Shown here piece by piece: positions 1-7,706 of a DNA stretch of 64,000 nucleotides; the first letter of the stretch is position 1; each line of letters begins with the position of its first letter. The notes beneath the pieces were generated by a model that saw only the letters and a list, made by a program, of their open reading frames with translations, made no database searches and had not been told where the DNA came from. The stretch lies in contig JBEDTR010000006.1 in the NCBI GenBank assembly GCA_040119125.1, forward strand, positions 1 through 64,000, in the 5' to 3' direction. The translations under genes and the position numbers were made by a program. This DNA is from Pacificitalea sp040119125. GTDB lineage: Bacteria; Pseudomonadota; Alphaproteobacteria; Rhodobacterales; Rhodobacteraceae.

Positions 1-117
1 TCGGCTTCGGCTTCGGCTTCGGCTTCGGCTTCGGCTTCGGCTTCGGCTTCGGCTTCGGCTTCGGCTTCGGCTTCGGCTTCGGCTTCGGCTTCGGCTTCGG
101 CTTCGGCTTCGGCTTCG
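1..117. repeat. Perfect hexanucleotide tandem array (TCGGCT)n
   Basis: The first 117 bases are 19 perfect copies of TCGGCT plus TCG, continuing to the window edge. On the minus strand the array lies in frame inside the flanking gene and encodes alternating Ala and Glu. A 6-bp unit cannot shift the frame, so copy-number change would alter only tract length. Confidence 0.97.
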
Positions 118-1175
118 AAAGATGCGGGATCAAGGTCGGGCGCGAAAGAGGTTTCTTGCGGCGCGGCTGCGTTCAGCGCGTCGGTTTGCGGCTGCTCCGC
201 TTCTGGCGCGTGCGGCGCGGGTGCGGGGGCCTCCTCGGTGGTGAAGGGCACCGTGGCTTCGGGGGTCGGCGCGCCGGTGGCGTCATCTTCGTCATCTTGC
301 CACAGGATGGGACCGGCGCTGCCGGCGGAGAGTTCCTCGATCACGTCAGGGTCGGTGTCGGTGTCAGGCGAAGTGTCGGTGTCTGTGTCGGGCGCGGTCG
401 TCGGGGCCGATGCGGCGTCGGTTGCACGATCCGCAACGGAGGCTGTCGAAGCGGGCTCGGATGTTTCTTCGGTCAGGCGCTGCGCGGCTGTGTCGACAGG
501 ATCGCCTAGCGAGACGGAATTCGCGCGTTGCGCGTCCCAGCCGGAGGCATCTGCGCGGGCGGCGGGCATGCCGGGGGCCTGATCGTCAAGATTGTCTTCG
601 GTCTCGGGATCGACCTCGGCGGGCAGAAAGCCGGGCGTGGTGCTGGCCTCGGAGATCACGGCACCGGTGCGAGCCTGCGCCACGACCGCCCGAATACGGG
701 CGAGTTTGGCCGCGACACTGTCGGCGTCGGGAGCAGATTGGGAAACGGACGCAGCGGCGGGCGAGGCTTTGGCAGGCGATTCGGACGGGGCCGCGACGGC
801 GGAGTGGGAGGCATCCGGCGCCGCATCGGTTGTGGCGTTGGCCGCAGTGCTGGCGGATTTGGCAGGCGTGCGGGCGGGCGCATCGGCCTCAACTGCGGAG
901 GCGTGCTTGGACGCGGGCTCCGCACTTGGGCGCAGGGTGATGCCGGAATTGGTCAACCGGGCATCGACCCGGCGATGCATCTCTTTTTCGACAATGCGTT
1001 GCAGCATTTCAGCATCCGGCGTCGGAGGCTCCGCGCCGAAAAAGCGGTCGTCAGAGGCCAGATCGCGGAAATATTCTGCGATGGCCTTCATCGTGCCAAA
1101 GGAATCGTCGAACCCCTCAAGGGTGCACGAGAAGGTTCCGTAGGACACGGTCAGAATCTTGCTGGCTCCAACCAT
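1..1175 (-). CDS. Ala/Glu/Pro-rich conserved protein, N-terminal part (3' end outside window)
   Basis: An open frame on the minus strand runs without a stop from an ATG at 1175 to the window edge, so about 391 residues of the N-terminal part are visible. The first ~75 residues look folded (MVGASKILTVSYGTFSC at the start, then a stretch ending near PPTPDAEMLQR). I recognise this opening from a conserved protein of Rhodobacterales genomes with no assigned function that I can defend. After that the chain becomes low-complexity, rich in Ala, Asp, Glu, Ser and Pro, and ends at the window edge in an Ala-Glu dipeptide tract encoded by a hexanucleotide repeat. It is divergent from the thiN-like gene. 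No signal peptide or membrane segment is visible in the part present. The function is unknown. Confidence 0.8.
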   Translation of the reverse strand, partial: MVGASKILTVSYGTFSCTLEGFDDSFGTMKAIAEYFRDLASDDRFFGAEPPTPDAEMLQRIVEKEMHRRVDARLTNSGITLRPSAEPASKHASAVEADAPARTPAKSASTAANATTDAAPDASHSAVAAPSESPAKASPAAASVSQSAPDADSVAAKLARIRAVVAQARTGAVISEASTTPGFLPAEVDPETEDNLDDQAPGMPAARADASGWDAQRANSVSLGDPVDTAAQRLTEETSEPASTASVADRATDAASAPTTAPDTDTDTSPDTDTDPDVIEELSAGSAGPILWQDDEDDATGAPTPEATVPFTTEEAPAPAPHAPEAEQPQTDALNAAAPQETSFAPDLDPASFEAEAEAEAEAEAEAEAEAEAEAEAEAEAEAEAEAEAEA

Positions 1176-1313
1176 CGCTTCACTCGCTTTCCTGCTACAC
1201 ATTGAGACCCTGTTTACCACGCAATGGTTCCTGAAACGGAACAAGACTGAGTTTTCATCGGTATCATTTCACGGCAGGATTGTGACGGACCGCCCGTCCG
1301 GGCATGTAGAGGC
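1176..1313. promoter_or_regulatory. Divergent intergenic region with short inverted repeat
   Basis: This 138-bp gap separates two genes pointing away from each other, so promoters for both should be here. A small inverted repeat GTTCC-N6-GGAAC lies at 1227-1242. I cannot assign -35/-10 elements with confidence. Confidence 0.35.
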
Positions 1314-1991
1314 ATGAGCGATCCGATCCTGCACAGCCCTGCCCCAGTGACCTTATTGGGCGGGGGCGAGGCGCCTTCCGAGCTGCTGTCAGAGGCGCTG
1401 CACCATGCGCCTGATCTGGTCTGTGCCGATGGTGGCGCGGATCGGGCGCTGGCCGCCGGGCTGGTGCCGCGCGCCGTAATTGGGGATCTCGATTCGATCT
1501 CGGACGCGGCGCGGGCGGCGGTGCCGGCAGAGCGGCTGCATCATATCCCCGAACAAGACAGCACGGATTTCGACAAATGCCTGCGCAGCATCGCCGCGCC
1601 GCTGGTTCTGGGGGTCGGGTTTCTGGGCGGACGGGTCGACCATGAACTGGCGGCTTTCAGCACGCTGGTGGCGCGGCGCGACCGGCCTTGCGTGTTGCTG
1701 GGGGCGCGGGATGTGATTTGCGCCGCGCCGCCAGACTGCGCGCTGACCTTGCCCGAGGGCACGCGCGTCTCGCTATATCCGCTGGCGCGGGTTGCGGGGG
1801 TGTCGCAGGGGCTGCGCTGGCCGATCGAGGGTCTGGATTTCGGCCCGGACCGGCGGATCGGCACGTCGAACATGGCGGATGGCAGCGCGGTGCGGCTGCA
1901 ATTCAACGCGCCGGGGATGCTGCTTATCCTGCCGCGCCGCTGTCTGAGCGTGATGATGGCGGCGGTGCTGCACGCGCCGCGCTGGCGCTGA
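1314..1991 (+). CDS. thiN: Thiamine diphosphokinase (thiamine pyrophosphokinase)
   Basis: 225 residues. It transfers pyrophosphate from ATP to thiamine to give thiamine diphosphate, a cytosolic salvage step. Family motifs are in order: ADGGAD at residues 38-43, GDLDSI at 57-62, DSTDFDK at 82-88 (acidic nucleotide/metal-binding residues) and GGRVDH at 104-109. The C-terminal thiamine-binding beta domain (GTSNM near residue 183) is present. It stands alone, about 7 kb upstream of the thiamine operon on the same strand. Its last 68 bases overlap the 3' end of the opposing EamA transporter gene. The last ~20 residues are therefore constrained by overlap, and the true stop codon could vary among relatives. 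No riboswitch is visible in front of it. Confidence 0.9.
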   Translation: MSDPILHSPAPVTLLGGGEAPSELLSEALHHAPDLVCADGGADRALAAGLVPRAVIGDLDSISDAARAAVPAERLHHIPEQDSTDFDKCLRSIAAPLVLGVGFLGGRVDHELAAFSTLVARRDRPCVLLGARDVICAAPPDCALTLPEGTRVSLYPLARVAGVSQGLRWPIEGLDFGPDRRIGTSNMADGSAVRLQFNAPGMLLILPRRCLSVMMAAVLHAPRWR

Positions 1992-2889
1992 TCCGGGCTT
2001 TCTGGGCCAAGGCACGTTCGCGGAACACGATATAGAGCCCTGAAGCCATGACGACGCAGATCCCGACAAGGGCCAGACCATCGGGGAATTCGGCAAAGAT
2101 CAGCAGACCGATGACGGTGGCGATGGGGATTTCCAGATATTGCATCGGGGCGAGCGTGGCCGCGGGCGCGAAACGCAGCGACCACGTCATGAAAAGATGC
2201 GCCGCCGTGCCGGTGCAACCCAGCGCCAGAAGCAGCGGCCAAAGCCCGGCAGGCGGTGTCTCCCACGCCAGCAGTGGCAGATCGCTGCCCTGCCCCGCCA
2301 AAAGGATCGCCCCGCAGATCGGCAGCGCCATCAGCGCGCTGAGGGCCTGAAGCGGGATCGCGTCGACCTCGCGCGCGATGACGCGCGTGGTGAGCATGAA
2401 GCTGGCAAAGAAGACCGCCACCCCAAGCGGCAGAAGCGCCGCCACACCCACAGCGGCAAAGCTGGGCTGGATTACCAGAAGCGTGCCGAGGAACCCTATG
2501 AAGCAGGCGATGAGGCGACGGTGGCCGACCTCTTCGTTCAGCAAAAGCCAGCCCAGCAGCAGCAGGATGAACGGCATGACGAAGGCGATGGCGATGGCAT
2601 CGGCCAGCGGCAGATAGGTCAGCGCGAGAAACATCGAGGTGATGCCGCCGATATGGAACAGCGTCCGCAGCAGGGTGAAGCCCAGCACCCGCCGGGAGAC
2701 CCGCATCCCCGCCATCCCGCGTGTGGCCAGCACCAAAGGCGTCATCAGCAGCGCCTGAAACCCGAAGCGGATCAGCACCAGTTCGCCCACAGGAAGCTGC
2801 GCGCCAAGGATCTTGGCCAGCGCATCACCCATCGGCGCAAGCAGGCAGAACATCAGCATCATCAGAATGCCGAGCATCGGACGGTCCAT
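1924..2889 (-). CDS. EamA/DMT-family inner-membrane transporter
   Basis: 321 residues with about ten hydrophobic segments and the tandem duplication typical of EamA drug/metabolite transporters (first half to about residue 140, second half from about 150 to 290). The family exports small metabolites across the cytoplasmic membrane, but the substrate cannot be read from sequence. The tail after residue ~295 is hydrophilic and Ala/Ser-rich, and lies partly over the opposing thiN gene. Its 5' end faces the repeat cluster that starts at about 3011, so its promoter probably lies in 2890-3010. Confidence 0.85.
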   Translation of the reverse strand: MDRPMLGILMMLMFCLLAPMGDALAKILGAQLPVGELVLIRFGFQALLMTPLVLATRGMAGMRVSRRVLGFTLLRTLFHIGGITSMFLALTYLPLADAIAIAFVMPFILLLLGWLLLNEEVGHRRLIACFIGFLGTLLVIQPSFAAVGVAALLPLGVAVFFASFMLTTRVIAREVDAIPLQALSALMALPICGAILLAGQGSDLPLLAWETPPAGLWPLLLALGCTGTAAHLFMTWSLRFAPAATLAPMQYLEIPIATVIGLLIFAEFPDGLALVGICVVMASGLYIVFRERALAQKARISASAARAAPPPSSRSDSGAAG

Positions 2890-3080
2890 TCGCGGCTCCG
2901 GGGATGGCTGCGCACCCTGAGTGGTGCGGATGGCCGGAGGGTGGCAGCGAACGAGGGGCGGGGCAAGGTGCGCAGGGGGCTGGGAGGGGGATTGTCAGAG
3001 CGCATCGGTCGCCTGCCCGTGGCGTGCTTTAGGGTGACAGAGGCTTCTCCGCTCCGGGGTTGGGGCGGCGTGGGCACGTG
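2890..3080. other. Intergenic sequence with a decayed repeat fragment
   Basis: No gene is visible. Bases 3011-3060 resemble the 5' block of the neighbouring repeat units (GCCTGCCCGTGG, then GTGCTTTA, then CTCCGCTCCG with GGTT after it) but lack the double-hairpin core. This looks like a truncated or eroded unit at the edge of the array. Confidence 0.6.
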
Positions 3081-4110
3081 AGCCTGCCCGTGGGGTGGCG
3101 CTGCCCCGGTTGGGCGTGTGTGCTTTATGGTGCCAAACACCTCCCTGCTCCGAGGTTAGCGTGAGGTGGTCAAGCGCCAGCCCGTGGGGACGGGCAGGCG
3201 CTCGCCCGCGCGGCCTTTGGCCTTGTTCGCGGGCGGGGGCGTATGGCTCATCGGGGGCGAGCACTTAGAAACGCTCTGCGGCGAGGTTCGGATACCCGAT
3301 GCACCAGCGTTCTATGTGAGCGCAACGTAAGCCTGCCCGTGGGGTGGCGATGCGACGGAGGTGCGGGTGTGCTTTATGGTGCCAAGCCCTCTCCGGTCCG
3401 AGGTTAGCGTGAGGTGATCAAGCGCCAGCCCGTGGGGACGGGCAGGCGCTCGCCCGCGCGGCCTGCGGCCTTGTTCGCGGGCGGGTGCGTGTGGCTCATC
3501 GGGGGCGAGCCCGTAGGAACGGTCTTCGGCGCGGTTCGGATACCCGATGCACCAGCGTTCGTTTATGTAAGCGCAACGTGAGCCTGCCCGTGGGATAGCG
3601 CAGCAACGAATGAGCGGCGTGCTTTATGGTGCCAGACCCCTCCCCGGCCCGAGGTCAGCGTGAGGTGGCAAAGCGCCAGCCCGTGGGGACGGGCAGGCGC
3701 TCGCCCGCGCGGCCTGTGGCCTTGGTCGCGGGCGGGTGCGTGTGGCTCATCGGGGGCGAGCCCGTAGGAACGGTCTTCGGCGCGGTTCGGATACCCGATG
3801 CACCAGCGTTCGTTTCATGTAAGTGCTTCGTAAGCCTGCCCGTGGGGTGGCGATGCGACGGATGGGCGGGTGTGCTTTATATTGCTAAACACCTCCTTGC
3901 TCCGAGGTCAGCGTGAGATCCCAAAGCGCCAGCCCGCGGGGACGGGCAGGCGCTCGCCCGCGCGGCCTTTGGCCTTGTTCGCGGGCGGGTGCGCTGAGGT
4001 CCAGAGTTTTGCGACTGTCGTGGTGGAGACGCGCGCCAAGCTTGCCCTAGCGGTGTGCTGATGGCACCGGATTCTTCCCGCTCCGAGGTCAGCGTGAGGC
4101 GGTCAAGCGG
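3081..4110 (+). repeat. Structured tandem repeat cluster 1 (four full units plus a decayed fifth)
   Basis: Units begin with AGCCTGCCCGTGGG at 3081, 3330, 3581 and 3833, giving periods of 249, 251 and 252 bp. Each has a 5' block (GTGCTTTATGGTGCC, then CTCCGAGGTTAGCGTGAGG or close variants) and a double-hairpin core at 3174-3237, 3422-3485, 3673-3736 and 3926-3989. Hairpin 1 pairs GCGCCAGCCCG with CGGGCAGGCGC around a short loop, with one internal A-A mismatch. Hairpin 2 pairs CGCCCGCG with CGCGGGCG around an inner GGCC-TNN-GGCC stem. Units 1-3 carry an extra module of about 75 bp after the core (starts near GGCTCATCGGGGGCGAG, includes GGTTCGGATACCCGATGCACC). Unit 4 lacks it and continues with TGCGCT, as in cluster 2. 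A decayed fifth copy without a core lies at about 4052-4110. ORFs across the region change frame between units, so I treat it as non-coding. I do not recognise the family. Confidence 0.9.
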
Positions 4111-4245
4111 ACGCTGGCCCGCGCGCTTTGCTTGGCCGGGCGGGGTGGTGGCGCGCGATACATGCCCGTGGGCGTCCCTGCCCCTTCCATCGCGCGGGGA
4201 AACGCATTAGACGATGCCCCGACCAATCGAGAGGCTTATCCCACC
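4111..4245 (+). promoter_or_regulatory. Leader region of gatCA
   Basis: This short gap between the last repeat fragment and gatC must hold the gatC promoter unless transcription comes through the repeats. I see no convincing -35/-10 pair and no clear purine-rich site directly before the gatC ATG. Confidence 0.3.
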
Positions 4246-4533
4246 ATGTCCATCGATACAGAAACCGCACGCCGCGTGGCGAAGCTTGCCCGGATTGCGG
4301 TGCCTGAAGAAAACCTCCCCGCGCTGGCGGAGGAGTTCAACGCAATCCTCGGCTTCATCGAGCAGCTGGGCGAAGTCGATGTCGACGGCATCGAGCCGAT
4401 GACCTCGGTCACGCCCATGCGTCTGAAACGACGCGAGGATGTCGTCACCGACGGCAGCCAGCCCGAGAAGGTGCTGGCCAATGCCCCCGATGCCCGCGAG
4501 GGCTTTTTCGCGGTTCCCAAGGTGGTGGAGTGA
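4246..4533 (+). CDS. gatC: Asp-tRNA(Asn)/Glu-tRNA(Gln) amidotransferase subunit C
   Basis: 95 residues, the usual size for GatC. This small helical subunit wraps GatA and GatB in the enzyme that converts misacylated Glu-tRNA(Gln) and Asp-tRNA(Asn) to the amidated forms. The N-terminal helix pattern TARRVAKLARIAV and the central VDGIEPMTSVTP with a following RLKRREDVV are characteristic. The ATG at 4246 gives the normal N-terminus, whereas the open frame upstream extends into non-coding sequence. Its stop is 2 bp before the gatA ATG, so the two are probably translated together. gatB is not in the window. Confidence 0.95.
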   Translation: MSIDTETARRVAKLARIAVPEENLPALAEEFNAILGFIEQLGEVDVDGIEPMTSVTPMRLKRREDVVTDGSQPEKVLANAPDAREGFFAVPKVVE

Positions 4534-4535
4534 GC

Positions 4536-6032
4536 ATGTCCGACCTGACGAAACTGACCATTGCCGAGGCCCGTGACGCGCTGCGCCGGGGCGAGACCAC
4601 ATCCGTTGCGCTGACCGAAGCTTGCCTCTCGGCAATCGACGGGGCCGCTGCGCTTGGCGCTTTTGTGCACAAGACGCCGGACATTGCGCTGGAACAGGCC
4701 CGCGCCGCCGATGCGCGCATCAGCGAAGGCGGGGCCACTGCCCTGCCCGACATGTGCGGCATCCCGCTGGGCATCAAGGATCTGTTCTGCACCCGTGGCG
4801 TGGAGTCGCAGGCCGCCTCCGCGATCCTGTCGGGCTTCCGCCCGGAATATGAATCCACCGTCACCACCCAGTTGTTCGACGCGGGCGCGGTGATGCTGGG
4901 CAAGCTGAACATGGATGAATTCGCCATGGGCTCGTCCAACGAGACCTCCACCTATGGCAACGCGGTCAACCCGTGGCGCCGCGAAGGCGACGACACGGCG
5001 CTGACGCCGGGTGGCTCCTCTGGCGGGTCGTCGGCAGCAGTGGCGGCGGATCTGTGTCTGGCCGCAACGGGCACCGATACCGGCGGCTCCATCCGCCAGC
5101 CTGCGGCATTCACCGGCATCACCGGGTTGAAGCCCACCTATGGCCGGGTCAGCCGCTGGGGCATCATCGCCTATGCGTCCTCGCTCGATCAGGCCGGGCC
5201 GATGACCAAGACGGTGCGCGATGCGGCGATCATGCTGGGCGCGATGGCCGGGCATGACCCGAAGGATTCGACCTCCGCCGATCTGGCCGTGCCCGATTTC
5301 GAGGCCGCACTGACCGGCGACATCCGGGGCAAGACCATCGGCATTCCGCGCGAATACCGCATGGATGGCATGTCCGATGAGGTGGACGCATTGTGGCGCG
5401 AGGGCACCGAGATGCTGCGCGATGCGGGCGCGACGATCACCGATATCTCCCTGCCGCATACGAAATACGCCCTGCCCGCCTATTACGTCATCGCCCCGGC
5501 CGAGGCCTCGTCGAACCTTGCGCGTTATGACGGCGTGCGATTTGGGCATCGCGCCAAGCTGGCGCAGGGCGACGGCATCACCGAGATGTATGAAAAGACC
5601 CGTGCCGAAGGTTTCGGCCATGAGGTGCAGCGCCGGATCATGGTCGGCACCTATGTGCTGTCCGCCGGGTTCTACGACGCCTATTACAACCGCGCGCGCA
5701 AGGTCCGCACGCTGATCAAGCGCGACTTCGAGCAGGCCTTCGCCCAAGGGGTCGATGCGATCCTGACGCCCGCCACGCCCACCGCCGCATTCGGGCTGGG
5801 CGAGATGACCGAGGCCGATCCGGTCGCGATGTATCTCAATGACGTGTTCACCGTGACCGTGAACCTTGCCGGCTTGCCGGGCGTGTCGGTGCCGACCGGG
5901 CTGGACCGGGCCGGACTGCCGCTGGGCCTGCAACTGGTGGGTCGCCCGTGGGAAGAAGCCGATCTGCTGAACACCGCCCATGCGCTGGAAAAGGCCGCGG
6001 GTTTCGTTTCCAAGCCGGCACGCTGGTGGTAA
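4536..6032 (+). CDS. gatA: Asp-tRNA(Asn)/Glu-tRNA(Gln) amidotransferase subunit A
   Basis: 498 residues from the ATG at 4536, which has GGAG at a suitable distance; a GTG at 4530 overlapping the gatC stop is the alternative start. GatA is the glutaminase subunit that releases ammonia for transamidation of Glu-tRNA(Gln)/Asp-tRNA(Asn). The amidase signature is intact: Lys81 (LGIKDLF), the cis-Ser at about 161 in GGSSGGS, and the nucleophile Ser185 in DTGGSIR. Full length, no truncation. Downstream, 53 bp separate it from a lipoprotein gene on the same strand. Confidence 0.97.
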   Translation: MSDLTKLTIAEARDALRRGETTSVALTEACLSAIDGAAALGAFVHKTPDIALEQARAADARISEGGATALPDMCGIPLGIKDLFCTRGVESQAASAILSGFRPEYESTVTTQLFDAGAVMLGKLNMDEFAMGSSNETSTYGNAVNPWRREGDDTALTPGGSSGGSSAAVAADLCLAATGTDTGGSIRQPAAFTGITGLKPTYGRVSRWGIIAYASSLDQAGPMTKTVRDAAIMLGAMAGHDPKDSTSADLAVPDFEAALTGDIRGKTIGIPREYRMDGMSDEVDALWREGTEMLRDAGATITDISLPHTKYALPAYYVIAPAEASSNLARYDGVRFGHRAKLAQGDGITEMYEKTRAEGFGHEVQRRIMVGTYVLSAGFYDAYYNRARKVRTLIKRDFEQAFAQGVDAILTPATPTAAFGLGEMTEADPVAMYLNDVFTVTVNLAGLPGVSVPTGLDRAGLPLGLQLVGRPWEEADLLNTAHALEKAAGFVSKPARWW

Positions 6033-6085
6033 CCTGCGCGTCACCCGACCGTTTTATGTGATCCGCGATACCTGAGGATACGCTC

Positions 6086-6874
6086 ATGTCCCTGCCCCAT
6101 TCCCTGCCGGTCCGCGCGTCCGGGCTTCTCCGTCATGACGCCGCAGCCGGGCGTGGCCGCCTTGCCCGTCTGGGGCTTGGCGCGTTGGCCCTGACGCTGG
6201 TTGCCGCCTGTCAGCCAGAGGTGCCCGACAGCGCCGCGGGGGTGGGCTTTGGCGATTACACCACCTACCGGGAAGCCCGCGATGCGGAACTGCGCACCAG
6301 CGACACGGTGCTGCCGCCCGAAGCCACCGGCGCGCCCGCCGTGCGCAACGGCGCCATCGTCAGCGCGCCGCTATCGGCACCGGGCACCAGCGCCGCCGCT
6401 GTCATCCCCGCCCCGGCGGGTGTGGGCAATCAGGGCGTGACCGTGGCCGTCACCCCGCCGCGCGTTTCCGGTGGCAGCAGCGACAGTGCGATTTCGGACG
6501 AGCAGAGTTTTCAGGCCGTCAGCGCCCGCGAAAGCATCGAATCGGACGCCGAGCGGCTGGAGCGTCAGCGCGCCGCCTATGTGCAGGTCGAAGCCACCCC
6601 CGTCCCGCAGCGCACCGGAGACGCTGGCCCGAATATCGTGGCCTATGCCCTGTCGACCACCAATGCCAAAGGCCAGCCGGTCTATTCCCGCGGCCTGTTC
6701 AACAGCGCCAGCCGCGCGGCGCGCAACTGCGCGCAATATCCCTCGCCCGATCTGGCGCAGATCGCGTTTCTGAAGGCAGGCGGCCCGCAGAAAGACCGCA
6801 TGTCGTTGGACCCTGATGGCGACGGCTATGCCTGCGGCTGGGACCCCGCACCGTTCCGCGCCGTGCGCGGCTGA
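6086..6874 (+). CDS. Lipoprotein with C-terminal excalibur-like calcium-binding motif
   Basis: 262 residues. The N-terminus has a basic stretch, a hydrophobic segment (about 30-41) and a lipobox ending LVAAC with Cys42, so it is probably an envelope lipoprotein. The middle is low-complexity (Ala, Pro, Val, Ser). The last ~65 residues form a small domain with conserved Cys residues ending in DPDGDGYACGW, the DxDxDGxxC pattern of excalibur domains, which bind calcium in extracellular proteins. The partner and role are unknown. It precedes an AmpD-type amidase on the same strand, which fits a cell-wall setting, but that is inference. Confidence 0.75.
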   Translation: MSLPHSLPVRASGLLRHDAAAGRGRLARLGLGALALTLVAACQPEVPDSAAGVGFGDYTTYREARDAELRTSDTVLPPEATGAPAVRNGAIVSAPLSAPGTSAAAVIPAPAGVGNQGVTVAVTPPRVSGGSSDSAISDEQSFQAVSARESIESDAERLERQRAAYVQVEATPVPQRTGDAGPNIVAYALSTTNAKGQPVYSRGLFNSASRAARNCAQYPSPDLAQIAFLKAGGPQKDRMSLDPDGDGYACGWDPAPFRAVRG

Positions 6875-6944
6875 GCGACGCGAGCCGTGGCAGGTGGCAG
6901 TGATCCCGCGCGCTGACACAGCGGCCTTGGCCGCGACGGATGAG

Positions 6945-7658
6945 ATGTCCGCCACGGATGAGATATCCGGGGCGTTACGCCTGCGTGATTGCCCCTCGCC
7001 CAACCAAGGACCACGCCGCAATGCTGCGCGGCCGGACATGGTGGTGCTGCATTTCACCGCGATGGCCGATCCGGGCGCGTCGCGCGCGTGGTTGTGCAAT
7101 TCGCAGGCCGAGGTTTCCGCGCATTATCAGATCGACCCCGATGGCGCGGTGTGGCGGCTTGTCCCCGAAGCGCTTCGTGCGTGGCACGCAGGTGCCGGCG
7201 CATGGGGGCCGGTGGTGGATGTGAATTCCCGCTCGATCGGGATCGAGTTGGCGAATACCGGGCGCACCCCCTTTGCCGCGCCGCAGATGGATGCGCTGGA
7301 GGCGCTGCTGCCCGGCATCATGGCGCGCTGGGACGTGCCGCCCGAGCGGGTGATCGGACATTCGGACATGGCGCTGCGGCGTAAGGTCGATCCCGGTCGC
7401 CGGTTTGACTGGCGACGGCTGGCGCGGGGGGGAATGGCGGTGTGGCCGGATGGCGGCGTATCGGCTGAGCCGACAGATTTCGCCGGTGCCGCCGCGCGGA
7501 TCGGCTATGTGCAGGGCGACGACCTAGCGCCCGAGGATGTGCTGGAGGCATTCCGCCAGAGGTTCCGCCCCTGGGCGCCGAGCGGCGCGGCCCTCGATGC
7601 GGTCGATGCGGGACTGGCGGCGGAGGTCGCGGTTCGCTGGCCGGTGGCTGGGGATTAA
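6945..7658 (+). CDS. N-acetylmuramoyl-L-alanine amidase, AmpD/Amidase_2 type
   Basis: 237 residues from the ATG at 6945. Zn ligands of the Amidase_2 fold are visible: His36 (VVLHFTA), His139 (VIGHSDMA) and Asp149 (KVDPG). The family cleaves the lactyl-amide bond between N-acetylmuramic acid and the stem peptide; AmpD proteins act on cytosolic anhydro-muropeptides during recycling. A ~60-residue C-terminal extension after the catalytic domain resembles a degenerate peptidoglycan-binding repeat. No signal peptide is seen, consistent with a cytosolic enzyme. The start is uncertain: the frame stays open upstream to 6816, GTGs exist at 6894 and 6900, and the region carries a six-residue tandem duplication (ATDEMS/ATDEIS) that spans the chosen ATG. 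Confidence 0.88.
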   Translation: MSATDEISGALRLRDCPSPNQGPRRNAARPDMVVLHFTAMADPGASRAWLCNSQAEVSAHYQIDPDGAVWRLVPEALRAWHAGAGAWGPVVDVNSRSIGIELANTGRTPFAAPQMDALEALLPGIMARWDVPPERVIGHSDMALRRKVDPGRRFDWRRLARGGMAVWPDGGVSAEPTDFAGAAARIGYVQGDDLAPEDVLEAFRQRFRPWAPSGAALDAVDAGLAAEVAVRWPVAGD

Positions 7659-7706
7659 GGCTGGGCGCGGCGGCTGCGGCACTCTTCGAGGTGCGGGTGC
7701 AACGCC
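7659..7706. other. Spacer between the amidase gene and repeat cluster 2
   Basis: A short G+C-rich spacer with no terminator that I can recognise. Confidence 0.4.

Noticed and set aside
1227..1242. GTTCC-N6-GGAAC as a LexA box
   Set aside because: Alphaproteobacterial LexA sites are direct repeats of GTTC with 7-bp spacing (GTTC-N7-GTTC). This is an inverted repeat with other spacing.
3626..4061. Plus-strand ORFs of 63-96 codons across repeat cluster 1
   Set aside because: The same repeat is read in different frames in successive units because periods are not multiples of three. There are no ribosome sites, and composition follows the hairpins. Treated as non-coding.
4236..6044. 602-codon minus-strand ORF over gatCA
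   Set aside because: Antisense shadow of gatA in G+C-rich DNA, rich in Arg, His and Gln, with no family resemblance. gatA is intact on the other strand.
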